This document shows, piece by piece, positions 13,480 through 24,934 of a DNA stretch of 64,000 bases (position 1 is its first letter; each line of letters begins with the position of its first letter). The notes beneath the pieces are model-generated. The model saw only the letters and a program-made list of their open reading frames with translations. It searched no databases and was not told the origin of the DNA. Location of the stretch: positions 53,270,917 to 53,334,916 of the forward strand of contig OZ023262.1 in assembly GCA_964006375.1 (NCBI GenBank). The letters run 5' to 3'. The translations under genes and the position numbers were made by a program. The stretch is from Tillus elongatus (taxonomy: Eukaryota > Arthropoda > Insecta > Coleoptera > Cleridae).

Positions 13480-14533
13480 AACCGCCAAACTATGGAGGAA
13501 GGGACGGGGGGCCATCCCCTCTCCATCTATCAAGTCTTTGTCCTCCGAGAAGCGGCAGCTTCTAAAGCCTCCAGTCCGCTACACGGAAGAGCAAAGGAAA
13601 AAACAACGACTGCCTGCAGCCGCAAGGAGAAAGCTGAGTCGTCTGATCAAGGCTGGTGTGCCTTATTCAACCGCCTTAAGTCAGGTACTAGCGGAAGTCG
13701 AGTCCCGCCGAGCTTAGGGAGTGGCTGAGTGCTCTGAAGGTATGACAAAACGACCCAAGGAGCCTGACACCTCGACTGTGAGAGCCGAAAGTGGAAGATG
13801 ACTCCGGTCAGATGGCAGTACACCTCAACAGAGGGCAAAAAAGTTCCGAGAGGGTCCTGTCAGACAAACATCCACTGCAGTGGCTGGATGGGTAAGAGTG
13901 GGCATGATCCACTCTGAACATCCTTTCTCTTTACTGAATAGTGAACAACTGGTGCTTCTGCAGAAGTCAATTTTGAAAGCTGTGGATGGCATACCAGAAG
14001 AAGGGTCATAGATACGGTTCCAGGGCTGTGCAAATCGGTCTGGCTGGCTCCTCATCACTTGTGCCGACGAATATAGTTCTCTTTGGCTGGAGCGGGCAGT
14101 TGGAGAGCTCCAGCCATGGGAAGAGGCTAGTCTAAAGCCTATGCGAGGACAAGACCTCCCCAAGCCCTACGTCTGTGGCGTACATCCCGGGCGGGGTTGA
14201 TTCTCCACTGACGCCCGAGGCGGTGCTCACCAGACTTAGGAGGATGAATGATGGCCTGAACACTCGGGAATGGACTGTTCCACAGTGGAGGCGGGACCAC
14301 CGGGACAAACATGGACATTTTCGGCCGACGAAATGTCCATGGCTACGCTAGAGGGAATTGGCTTCAGACCATACCTTGGCTTTGGGAAGGTTTTATTCAG
14401 ACCAACGGTAAGTGGTTCTGTAGGTAAGCATAAACCCACAGCTACTAGTACCACCACCGCCAGTCAGCCTACTGTGACTGGAACAGGCACTTCCGACAGT
14501 GGAGGAGGAGCAGTCCCTCTGACTATACCCTAA
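13480..14533 (+). pseudogene. LINE ORF1 (DUF4780-like gag)
   Basis: A basic N-terminal region (KKQRLPAAARRKLSRLIKAG near 13590-13650) is followed by SEQLVLLQKSILKAVDGIPE and LLITCADEYSSLWLERAVGE. The C-terminal end reads TWTFSADEMSMATLEGIG then RPYLGFGKVLFR, the pattern of the RNA-binding-like DUF4780 domain in insect LINE ORF1 proteins. A Ser/Thr/Gly-rich tail ends at 14533. Stops and frameshifts occur (for example near 13710, 14010 and 14200). Family assignment is from memory of the domain pattern. Confidence 0.65.
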
Positions 14534-14839
14534 GGAAGTGGCACCTCTGGGGGAAATAAATCCACCAGCAAAACTGGTCCCACTACAGGACACTAGGTGA
14601 CAGGATATATCTTTCCAGTAGAACCTATAGAGGGAAATCAGGGGGAGAGGGAAATCCTCCCCTTGTGCGACTACCAATGGTAGGCCCTCCTTTAGGAAGC
14701 TTGGGAATCGAGCTTCTGCGAAGGAGGATGGCCCAGCACCCTAACCCAACTCCTTAACCTCTCTCCTTACCTCTCCCTATACTAAAACACATTTCCCCCT
14801 TTAACCCATATCCCCATTATCAACCTCTGCCCACCGCAA

Positions 14840-15290
14840 TTAGGTGCATTCAAGCGAATATGCATTATGCTAGGGCTGCAATATATCTCCTTAGCATGAA
14901 ATTAAAAGAGGAGTAGATAGACATTGCTCTTCTCCAAGAGCCCTGGACCGCCAAATTGGACCGAACCAAAAGGCAGGGTAACACTTCTGGTAAAATAGTA
15001 GAGGTGGGCTCTGGTAGCAATCCCAGGGCCTTTATCTAGATCAGAAACAACTTAAAGTATTTTGTACTTTCAGAATACTGTACCAAGGACATGGCAGACA
15101 TCCATATCATGATCACATCTGAAGAGACCAGGTTAGACGTAGTAGCCGGCTCAGTTTACTTCCCCGGAGACAGAGATGCAGACCAACCTCCTCCAGCAGA
15201 GGTGCGAAGATTGATCACCTACTGCAAGAGGAACAATAATCATCTTGTAATTGGGTGTGATGCGAACTCACATCATCTGGTTTAGGGAAG
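14840..15290 (+). pseudogene. LINE apurinic-type endonuclease
   Basis: Reading IRCIQANMHYARAAIYLLSM then DIALLQEPWT, later RLDVVAGSVYFPGDRD and HLVIGCDANSHH. These are the N, QE and GCDAN catalytic motifs of the APE-like endonuclease that nicks target DNA for target-primed reverse transcription. In-frame stops are at about 14914, 15040 and 15283, so it is inactive. A TDTNKLGE block follows the last stop, as expected for the domain. Confidence 0.8.
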
Positions 15291-15334
15291 CACGGACACC
15301 AACAAGCTAGGCGAGTGCAAGGGAAATTATGCAA

Positions 15335-15574
15335 AACCATTGCATACACAAATTAATAAAAATATATTTAGATAGCCAAGCTCCTATAAAGCCACTTGGT
15401 TCCTACCGTTGCAATTCAAAAACGGTATGGAGCTGTCAATCTGCCCTCAATGAACTAGGCAGCTGCAATGAGGTGTCGCTGATCGGGATACCGGGTCACT
15501 CGGACCTTGATGGCAATGTAGCGGCCCACGCGCTTGTCAGTGGTGGTGCCCAGGAGGACTTTATCGGACCATAA
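15335..15574 (+). pseudogene. LINE RNase H, C-terminal half
   Basis: Reads KIYLDSQAPIKPLGSYRCNS, later VSLIGIPGHSDLDGNVAAHA. This corresponds to the third catalytic Asp (DSQ) and the PGH...GN..A block of LINE RNase H; the final catalytic Asp has changed (AAHA in place of EAD). The first two motifs were lost in the same deletion that removed the RT. Downstream to about 16000 the frame-shifted remains of the zinc-finger-like C-terminus can be followed. Confidence 0.8.
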
Positions 15575-16105
15575 CTTGTGCTGGGGATATAACCATGCAC
15601 AACAAAACGCAACCTAAAGACCTACACAGATATAAGGACAATCCAGAAATGGCAAAATCTGCCAGGATTAGCACACTTTAAGGCTTCATAAATGGCCATT
15701 CAGAGTCATGTGCTCAAAAACTTCTAGAGCTAAACAGACAACAACTGAGAGCTCTAGTCGGCCTGTATACAGTACCTGCCGCTTGCGTCACCACATGCAC
15801 TGAATTGGTCTCGGCCAAGAGACTGAGTGTCGGCTGTGTATGGAGAGTGACAAAACAGCAGAGCACGTGCTATGTTCCTGTCCAGCTGCGGACAGGACAA
15901 GACAACTGCTCTTTGGCAAGACACAGCTTGCACCAGAAGCTCTGGGTCAACTTTCGCACACAAAAATTATCGATCTCTGTAGAAGGCTGGATTTGTTGGG
16001 CGAAATATAAGACAATTAGACGTGAGCCACAATAGACCTTAAGGTGGCAGTGGGGGGACGGTTATGGCCCACTCACAATTTCATCTAACCTAACCTAACC
16101 TACGT

Positions 16106-16730
16106 ATTCTAAAAACAGCGAACACCCGAAAATGCAAACAGCACAGAACAATAAGTGTACGAAACCATGTGGCAAAAATGCTATTAATCACAGTGAAAAT
16201 AGAGTAAGAAGCAAAATTAAGAGTTGCCTGGATGAAGATTACAATCTAGACCCGACCGGGGACCTATAGAAATAGTACTCGAACTTTATACAATATGAGA
16301 AAAGAGGCTCCAGAAAAAAAGGCGTATATTTAACGCTTTTGTAGACCTGAAAAGAGGAAATGCGTTTAAAACAAACAAATGTTATTCGTGACCCTGCCAT
16401 CAGCAAAATTTTCTAAACTAAGCTTTACTCGAATACTCCGTGAAATGAATCCGACATACTGGCAGTACCTACTAAGAACTAGGTTCTCCCTACAGTCGTG
16501 ATGAACATAACGTGCTAACCATACAGGCATTTTAGAACAAACCAAATCGTTGGCCCTGAGACTACTTGTCCCTTGTCAAAGAAAGGAAATGTTTGGAGGA
16601 CGCATTTGGCCATCATAAAAGACCCATACAGGTTTCGCTCTTGTGAGCTCACCACTGTGCCATACTGTATCCCTTAAAGGTGGCCAAAATGCATCCAACA
16701 AACAGTTAAAAATAGCTTTACGTAATTTAA
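16106..16730 (+). other. unassigned, possible LINE debris
   Basis: A short frame near 16310-16350 reads KRRIFNAFVDLKRG, similar to the RT motif FVDFKKAFD. Another frame near 16540-16640 reads QIVGPETTCPLSKKGNVW. These are too short and degenerate for certainty. Confidence 0.3.
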
Positions 16731-17215
16731 AATGCAAAAAGTAGTGAAGCATAAGAAAGGCAACAACATGGAAAACATCTTACATTGCAAAAACGAACAC
16801 AAGTGGTATACACAACTTGAAATTTCACTTAACGTGGAAATCAAATTACACTTACATATTTTATTTGCTTCTAGTTTTGTTGTTAACATGCGCAACTGGC
16901 AAGGGCATAATTATATTATATTCAGATTCCGTGTTAAAAGAAAATTGTAATTCTTTGTTCTTGTTAATTTATGCCGAGATGTTTTTAAATACATATTAAA
17001 ATGTAGACACAGTTCCAAGTATGAAAATGTTTTCTTGACTAGAATTTAAACAAAGTATAAAATCTTGTCAAAACCGTCAGATAATTTCATGTTTGACAGC
17101 ATCTCAAGTAGTAAATAATTTCTATTCTATTCTATGTCTATTTTGTTTGGCCTAAGACGTAGGTCCATTGAGCCATTAAACGTAGTCTAACATAGTGAGG
17201 GTTGTCGATGGTCGG
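16731..17215. other. gene-free AT-rich stretch
   Basis: No recognised coding or terminal-repeat sequence. The pentamer-like run tattctattctat at 17121-17136 may be the 3' tail of the LINE that lies on the minus strand just above. Confidence 0.4.
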
Positions 17216-18060
17216 ACTTTATATTGGCATCCGCATATTTTCTCTATTATGTTTGATATTATGATACGTATTTAGCGTAGATGCGGCTAATTGTAATAGT
17301 TGTAGAGTTTTTATTAATCTTAATGTTGTTTTCTTTAAAAAAATCATTTATTATCTTAATTGTTTTAGTGTTTAGTTCGGTTAGAATTTGTTGGGTGTGA
17401 ATTGGTGTTGTTATGTGATTTTCAATAAGTTTTTTATATAGGTCCTTATTTTGTTGTGGGCGATTTTTACAGTTAAAGAGCATATGTGTTATGTCTCCTT
17501 CTTCTCCACAATCACAGTTTGGTGTTTCTTTAACTCCTATCCTATATAAATGTTTTGGGGTTGAGCAATGTCCTGTTCTCATGCGGATAATGTTTGTTAT
17601 GTGTCTTCTGTTCGTGTATGGATATTTATTAAACCAAGGTTCCAAAGGCAGACAATTTTGGATGGATGCATACCACCTGCTTTGGTTTTTCTCCTTCCAT
17701 GTTTCTTCCCATTCGGTTTTTATTTGATTTTGTAATGGTTGCGTTAAGTTAGACGTGTTTATTTTAGTTTTCAAGGGGATATTGAGGTTTCTTCCAATGT
17801 TAGCTATTTGGTCTGCTATTTCATTTTCTGTTATATTGGTGTGTCCTGGTATCCATGCCAGGTATACTTCTTTTCCCTTTTCCCAGATTTCTATTATTAT
17901 TTGTTTGGTTTGCAACTGTAGTGTTTCATTTTTTTAATTATATTTTGGCTGATATTTTTTCGATGGCACTAACCGAATCTGAGCAAATAATAGCATTCCT
18001 TATGTTATTTCTATTTATGTATTCGCAGGCCGTTTTGATAGCTACTGTTTAACTTTAATC
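17140..18060 (-). mobile_element. 3' end of a Jockey-like LINE
   Basis: Minus strand: RNase H (17916-18050 in decayed frame, then in the long ORF) followed by a C-terminal domain and 3' UTR. The simple tail ATAGAATAGAAT near 17125 probably marks the 3' end. The 5' part is missing, as usual for target-primed retrotransposition. Module A begins 50 bases beyond. Confidence 0.75.
17259..17915 (-). CDS. LINE RNase H end and C-terminal domain (partial)
   Basis: An open frame of 218 codons. It holds VYLAWIPGHTNITENEIADQ (end of RNase H, with the catalytic EIAD), then WFNKYPYTNRR, RMRTGHCSTPKHLYRIG and CDCGEEGDITHMLFNC, the Cys/His pattern that follows RNase H in many LINE ORF2 proteins. Upstream, beyond 17916, DSVSAIEKISAKYN continues the RNase H in another frame, so there is a frameshift near 17930. 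This is well preserved for this window, so a fairly recent insertion. Confidence 0.8.
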   Translation of the reverse strand: MQTKQIIIEIWEKGKEVYLAWIPGHTNITENEIADQIANIGRNLNIPLKTKINTSNLTQPLQNQIKTEWEETWKEKNQSRWYASIQNCLPLEPWFNKYPYTNRRHITNIIRMRTGHCSTPKHLYRIGVKETPNCDCGEEGDITHMLFNCKNRPQQNKDLYKKLIENHITTPIHTQQILTELNTKTIKIINDFFKENNIKINKNSTTITISRIYAKYVS

Positions 18061-18109
18061 CAGGACCTGTCAGTTTTTCTGAAAAAGGTTGCTTCAGAAC
18101 TTCTCATTT

Positions 18110-19712
<1,603 letters not shown>

Positions 19713-20227
19713 AATTTTACTATATAGGTTATACTGGTAACCGAATTTGATGCCTGCTCTCTTAAAAAAACACACATATTTGCTACTAAAAACATTTTTA
19801 TATCTCCGGAAATAACAAATAAGAAGTAATGGCAACCAAATTAGGTCCTCGTGTTGGTATTATAAAAAGTTCACCATGTGCCAAAATTTAGATCTGTCAG
19901 TTAAAAGACAAAAATTCGGGACGCAGCAAGTGCGTTATGGTAGCGAATTTTCATTAAATGCTTTAAATTTAAATAGCTTAATTTGCTATTAACCTATAAG
20001 GTTGAGCAAGAAATCAGTTTTTTCGGGAACACTTTAAGTTTACTTTCGGAAATATTTGTAAATTTTCAAAAAATAAGGTTATTTTGATGAAGCATGGCAC
20101 ATTGTTTCTACTATATAGGTTATACTGGTAACCAAATTTGATGCCTACTTAAAAAACGCACATGTTTGCTATTAAAAAACATTTTTATGAAAATTCACTA
20201 CCACAACGCACTTGCTGCGTCCAGACT
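19713..20227 (+). repeat. rearranged B-A-B fragments
   Basis: Directly after the preceding copy come a partial B end (19716-19795), a piece of A body (tatctccggaaataacaaat to about 19905), and then a full B unit (19917-20226) bounded by CGGGACGCAGCAAGTGCG and its inverse. This points to unequal recombination or template switching among copies. Confidence 0.7.
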
Positions 20228-20480
20228 TTTTAGTGTATTTTTCGTCCATGAGGATACCATTATCATGGTAAGCACCAGGGAATACACGAAGAAGCCAAAT
20301 AGATTTTATCATTAAGAAGAAATGTCACAAAAATGTTATTTAACTCCGGCTACGCATAGGTTCTCATCCTGGCGGAAGATATAGATAGCGACCATAATCT
20401 AGTAGAAGCAAAGTGCAAAAACACATTAACAAAGAATAGCGGAAACGTAAAATGATTTGCGCCGCAGCAAGTGCGTTATA

Positions 20481-21769
20481 ACGGGTGAGCCATTTAAGAT
20501 TTGGAATTTGAATCGGCTATAAAAAAAACTTATGAATATTTTTTCAAAGTTATGAGTCTATTAGAAATATTGAACCTTTCCATTTAGGAATGAAAAACAA
20601 CATCATTTAAATGACTGCCACAGCTAGCCTTACAATACCCCATTCGATCAGTCCAATTTTTCAGTACATTTTCGATTATATTACTATGTCGTCAATGGCA
20701 ATTTCGATTTCATGTTTCAAGTCGTCAATCGTCTCTGGATGGTTAGCGTAACACTTGTCCTTAACGGCTCCCCACAAAAAAAGGCCCAACGGAGTCAAAT
20801 CTCAGCTTCGAGGTGGCCAATTGACATCAGCATTTCGGCTGATTATGCGATTTTCGAAAACAGTGCGCAAAAGATCGATTGTTACGTTGGCTGTGTGGCA
20901 CGTTGCGCCGTCCTGTTGAAACCAAATGTCGTCTATGTCATACTCTTCAATTTTGGGAAACAAAAAATATCTTAGCATGGCGCGGTAGCGATCGCCATTC
21001 ACCGTAACGGCCTTTCCTTGCTCAATTTCAAAGAAAAATGGCCCAATAATGCCGCAAGACCAAAATCCGCACCAGACAGTCAACCGTTGTGGATGTATTA
21101 GTTTCTCCACGATGACGTGTGGATTTTCTGAGCCCCAGATACGACAATTTTGCTTACTGATGTATCCTGCGACGTGGAAATGAGCTTCATCTGAAAAGAT
21201 GATTTTTCGGTAAAAATGCTCATCTTCGATCAAGCGGTTTTCAGCCCATTGAGCAAACCGAAAACGCATCGGATGGTCATGCGGCTTCAGCTCTTGCACT
21301 AATTGAACTTTGTACGCATTCATACCGAGATCTTCATGCAACATTCTTCTCAAAGAAGTCCGTGAAATGTCCAATTCTTGAGAACGATGACGAGTTGATG
21401 TTGGTGGTTGTTTACGCACACTCTGAGCAACAGCAGCGATGTTTTTGGTTGAGCGCACTGGACGAGTACGTACACGGGTTGTTTTATTCAACAACGATCC
21501 AGTTTCACGAACTCGCTTCACAAATTGATCAACAAACTGTGTTTTAGGCACATCCTTTTTGTCAATTTTTTTTCGTAAATTTCTTACAGTTTGACCACTT
21601 TGGAAATAATTTTTTAATATTTCCCAACTTTGTTCAAGCGAAAAGCGACCCGTTTCATAAATGTCAAACATAAAACTAACTTTCTGTCACATCGGAAATG
21701 TCATCAAACCTTCCAACCTCAAAATAACCTATAGTTCCAATTACAAACGTTAGATGGCCCACCCTTCAG
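20481..21769 (-). mobile_element. mariner-type transposon, nearly intact
   Basis: TA-flanked (20479-20480 and 21770-21771), with inverted ends sharing GGGTGRGCCATYTAA. It carries a transposase gene on the minus strand. It is inserted in the terminal repeat of a module B copy: GCAGCAAGTGCGTTA lies to the left and a continuation like GTGAATTTTCAT to the right. About 1.29 kb, the usual size for this superfamily. Confidence 0.88.
20682..21671 (-). pseudogene. mariner-type transposase, one stop codon
   Basis: Starts MFDIYETGRFSLEQSW at 21671, an N-terminal DUF4817-like helix-turn-helix region (FVKRVRETGSLLNK), then ISRTSLRRMLHEDLG. The catalytic core has IIFSDEAHFH (first Asp), IWFQQDGATCHT (second) and, after a single in-frame TGA at 20802-20804, DLTPLGLFLWG (third), running to DDLKHEIEIAI near 20700. 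Apart from this stop the frame is open for over 300 codons, close to full family length. It would act in the nucleus on its own TIRs at TA targets. One nonsense change suggests recent loss of function. Confidence 0.88.
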
Positions 21770-21861
21770 TAATGAGTTTTCATATGAATTGCAGAGGGTT
21801 ATTTGTTATAAATTACCTAACCCTTATTATCGTTAATATTGCCTATAGAAAAGAAGTCTGG

Positions 21862-21945
21862 ACGCAGCAAGTGAGTTATGGTAGTGAATTTTCATAAACA
21901 TGTTTTAATAGCATATATGTATTCTTTTAAAGAAAGCAGAAAACG
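21862..21945 (-). repeat. module B end fragment
   Basis: TCTGGACGCAGCAAGTGAG at about 21868 followed by about 70 bases of module B, cut off where the PLE fragment begins (near 21945). Confidence 0.7.
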
Positions 21946-22490
21946 TCCGAAATCATTTTTGGTAGCGGGTTTTTATTTAGTTTCTTATCTGGTCCTGTCT
22001 CTATGGTGGTATAAACTATCTTTATACTCGTTTTTGTCCAAAATCACAACCTTATTACCTTTAGCTGCTTTAACATAACAAGAATCTTTCTCACGCAATC
22101 GCTTAAATATTTTCATTCGATAAAAATTTTGGTTTTTAATGGACTTATTTTCTTTCAAGTGTCTTGAAATTTTATTTTTACATGCTTCTCTAATAATTTT
22201 TGTTGTTGAAGATTCAGTTAATTTGTAATTCATATTTCAATACCAGCACTGATTTCTACTATATCGTTTTTTTGTGTGGCTGTAGACCGAATTTTAACCC
22301 CTTGTTTAGGAGGTCGATCTCATTTTTATTAAATGACTGTGCAGAAAGATTTTCTACGAGGTCAATTTTCCGAGATATTGGTTTTTTGTTTTTAATTTGA
22401 CATTTTACCAGTTGTTTAATTTTTCTTAACCAATTTCGCGTTAATGGCCTTCCTTGGCACTTGCGCTAGTTTTAACGTGTGCATAAAACT
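21946..22490 (-). pseudogene. Penelope-like element N-terminal region (PLE4)
   Basis: Minus strand: KNEIDLLNKGLKFGLQ (near 22300), KIIREACKNKISRHLKENKS, KRLREKDSCYVKAAKGNKVV and ILDKNEYKDSL (to about 22000). The last two form the conserved motif before the RT fingers of Penelope-like proteins (usual form KADKGNK.VI.D...Y). No RT core follows; the fragment stops where module B begins. It matches the equivalent part of the PLE at 54-56.6 kb. Confidence 0.75.
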
Positions 22491-22499
22491 AAGTACCAA

Positions 22500-22919
22500 C
22501 CGAGTGGAAGGGCGCTATCATGGTGGCTTTGTATAAAGGTAAAGGGAGCAAGAGTGAATGCAAAAATTATCGAGCGATAAGTTTGTTAAGTGTTGTGGGG
22601 AAGCTATTTGGAAGAATTTTGATAGAACGAGTGAGACTGAGGGAAATATTTGGGATGTTCAGTGTGGGTTTATGACAGGAAGATGCTGTACTGAGGAACT
22701 ATTCTCACTGCTAGCTGAGGAATGCTTGAATGTGGAAAAGAAAGGATATTGCACGTTTGGAGACTTGTAAAAAGCATATAATACGGTAGATAGTAGCTGT
22801 GGAGGATTTTGAAAGCTGGTGTGGATAATTAGCTAATTCAAGGTATTAAATCGCAGACAGAAAAGTGCTGAGAGCTATGAGTAAATGCATATCTAAAGAG
22901 GCCAAAGTGGCTGTATATA
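22500..22919 (+). pseudogene. LINE reverse transcriptase fragment
   Basis: In shifting frames: WKGAIMVALYKGKGSKSECK, NYRAISLLSVVGKLFGRILI, then CGFMTGRCCTEELFSLLAEE and FGDLKKAYNTVD. These are early RT blocks (LYKGKG..., NYR.ISLL...KL, CGF..GR...) of a non-LTR element. The coding sequence is split by a later LINE at 22933-24039 and resumes at 24053 with debris ending STLRWFGHIGRMDN near 24270. Confidence 0.75.
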
Positions 22920-24052
22920 ACAATGTACTGGTTTTTTTCCCCAGGGCTGGTCCGCGGCCCTGCCGCCCCGATAGCACTGCAACCTTTGGTTGATTGTGCA
23001 TGCCCTTAGTCTTACTCCACCCATTCCAAAATCAATGTGCCTTAAACTAGTCTGCACAGCGATTGGCAGGGTGAAGTTTTATATTGCTCTGTCTCCGGTC
23101 TAGACTGACCGTAATCAGTTGTCTTTTACGGTTCAGAGCTTTACACTCGCACAAGATGTGTGCTGGGCTGATTCCTCCCCCTTGCCTCAGAGTCTGCATG
23201 CGAGGTGCCCTTCGAACCGCCTCATTTTATGCAGGTGTTTCTTGGCGGCCATGTGTCCCGTCAAGAGACCTGTTGTGTTTCTGAGCTGTCCTCTGCTTAG
23301 ATTTAGCACATCCACAGCTCTCTTTGAACTGGGTCCGTCAATTATCGACTTCCCATGGCTGAGCCCTGGACAGTCCGCCCAGTACACCTTGTGTTGGTTT
23401 CTGACCCAGACTTAATGGCTCCCCTGGCAGTGCTCTTTGTCACTCCCAGAGCCGGTTCTGGTCCCATAAATGGTTCTGCTGACCCTCTCTTCGCGAGACT
23501 GTCAGCTTCTTCATTGCCTTTGACCCCCGAGTGACCCGGCACCCAGATGAGGGTCACCTCATTCTGCCCAGCCAGGTCGCTCGTCTCGTCTCGGCACTCA
23601 CTCACCAGCCAGGAATTTACTCGTGGGCTACTTAGTGCCTTAAGGGCTGTCTGGCTGTCTGTGGCTATGAGGATCCGCTTGTTGGTGTAGCCCCTCCTCT
23701 TGTTCTCCCGCACACAGTGCAGGATGGCGTACATCTCGGCCTGAAACACCGTTGCATGGGCTCCGAGGGAAATACTATGACTTACCCTCGGTCCTTCAGA
23801 GTAAACACCTGCCCCCGTCCCACGCTCACCGCCGGATCCGTCCGTGAACCAGACGAGCGCGTCCCGTGGTATACCCGGCGTCTCCTCCCGCCATGCCTCG
23901 CGGTCGGGGATTTCCACTGTAAAGTTGTTTTCCCTGCACATTCGCGGGCTCCCGAAGTCTGACCTTCAATCATGGGCTCCTTCACGAGCTCCTGAATTTT
24001 GCAGTGGTCCCTGAAGCCTGGGTTGATCTTCAGTCTACCACAATGTACTGGT
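22920..24052 (-). mobile_element. 5'-truncated LINE with 13-bp TSD
   Basis: Flanked by perfect duplications ACAATGTACTGGT at 22920-22932 and 24040-24052. On the minus strand it ends in a short A-run (seen as T7 at 22932-22938). The content is an RNase H domain and the LINE C-terminal region. It is nested in another LINE of opposite orientation (22500-24400), giving clear relative ages. It is notably GC-rich compared with the window. Confidence 0.92.
23342..23941 (-). CDS. LINE RNase H domain (partial ORF2)
   Basis: Open frame with all RNase H motifs: VWFTDGSGGERGTG (first Asp), ATVFQAEMYAI (Glu), ILIATDSQTALKAL (second Asp) and IWVPGHSGVKGNEEADSLAK (final His/Asp). The catalytic residues are all present, so this domain looks recently functional, although RT and endonuclease are lost by 5' truncation. 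The following part to about 22940 (GRQGRGPALG and others) is in other frames with the C-terminal zinc-finger-like region. RNase H removes RNA from RNA-DNA hybrids in retrotransposition. Confidence 0.85.
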   Translation of the reverse strand: MCRENNFTVEIPDREAWREETPGIPRDALVWFTDGSGGERGTGAGVYSEGPRVSHSISLGAHATVFQAEMYAILHCVRENKRRGYTNKRILIATDSQTALKALSSPRVNSWLVSECRDETSDLAGQNEVTLIWVPGHSGVKGNEEADSLAKRGSAEPFMGPEPALGVTKSTARGAIKSGSETNTRCTGRTVQGSAMGSR

Positions 24053-24367
24053 ACTGACTGTTCTATAGGGATCTGAAAGTTGGGTGGGTTAGGCAAAGCA
24101 TGTGGGAAATTGAATGCTGTTGGAATGGATTACCTGAGACGAGTGATGGGTAAATCAACGGAAGACAGAGTTAGAAATAAATGGGTTATTAGCGAATGTA
24201 GTAAAGTCTATTGAAAGTAAGTACATATGAGAAAAGCACACTTAGATGGTTTGGACACATAGGACGAATGGATAATGATATAATGACAAGTAGAATTTAT
24301 AGAGCATGTAAATGGCAAGAGGCTGTGTATAACCAAAGAAAGCTTGGTCGGCTGTTGTGGGCGTTAT
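24053..24367 (+). pseudogene. LINE C-terminal debris
   Basis: Continuation of the interrupted LINE. Frames read MLLEWIT, then YEKSTLRWFGHIGRMDND and RIYRACKW, the typical post-RT region (RW.GHV.RM.D) of a family of insect LINEs. Ends where repeat D starts. Confidence 0.65.
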
Positions 24368-24805
24368 ATTATAAATTCGGGACGCAGCAGGTGCGTTATA
24401 GCAGTGAATTTTCATAAGAATTGTACACTATCATTATACAGCATATTACTAAAATCACAAATTACTTTAAACTTACACCTACTTTAAAGATAGATTTTAG
24501 AGGTCCTAGTACGCGCACATTTGAAGAATTCTTTCCAAAGTGTTACCATCGATATCTCACTAACATCAAAAAATTTTGTGTACTAACTCCTTTTGAGAAA
24601 AATGCCCAAAACTCAATTTTCTATGAAGCCAAAAAAATTAATTTTGCTATATCTATAGTGTAAGTCTCTTTAATAGAAACTTGTATTATAATTTCATTAT
24701 GGTTACGAAAGATTTCCAGATGGAAACTTAATTCATATTTAAAAAAGTAAAGTATCTGCCACGTTATAAACGTAGCAGTTATTTTTCCGCTAGAATGATT
24801 TGGTT
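24368..24805 (+). repeat. repeat D, direct copy of 63569-64000
   Basis: Begins TTCGGGACGCAGCAGGTGCG, a module B end. It then shares about 430 bases with the end of the window: gaattgtacactatcattat, ttaccatcgatatctc, ccgctagaatg and others. Part resembles reversed module A 5' sequence without the TA tract, so D is probably an old derivative of A+B. Confidence 0.75.
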
Positions 24806-24934
24806 TATTCAACCTAATTAAACCGGTTTTTCAATATCAACAATAACAAAATGCCTGCTGAAAATTATGATTTCAGATTTAAAGGTGACAAAGTCATTCA
24901 GGCGTTTTAAACAATTTAAACAAAAATGAGATCT

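Larger units (their letters stand above)
13470..16105 (+). mobile_element. internally deleted non-LTR retrotransposon
   Basis: Order: ORF1 (gag-like, 13480-14533), endonuclease (14840-15290), then directly the second half of an RNase H domain (15335-15574), a Cys/His-type 3' protein end and a 3' UTR ending in three TAACC units (16086-16100). The entire reverse transcriptase and the first half of RNase H are missing, with the junction near 15335-15360. Base composition is clearly richer in G+C than the surroundings. Confidence 0.85.

Noticed and set aside
13825..14677. Minus-strand frames of 73-112 codons
   Set aside because: Shadows of the plus-strand LINE ORF1, whose domain pattern is recognisable.
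16086..16100. TTAGG-type tract as evidence of a telomere
   Set aside because: Only three units at the 3' end of a LINE; not a telomeric array.
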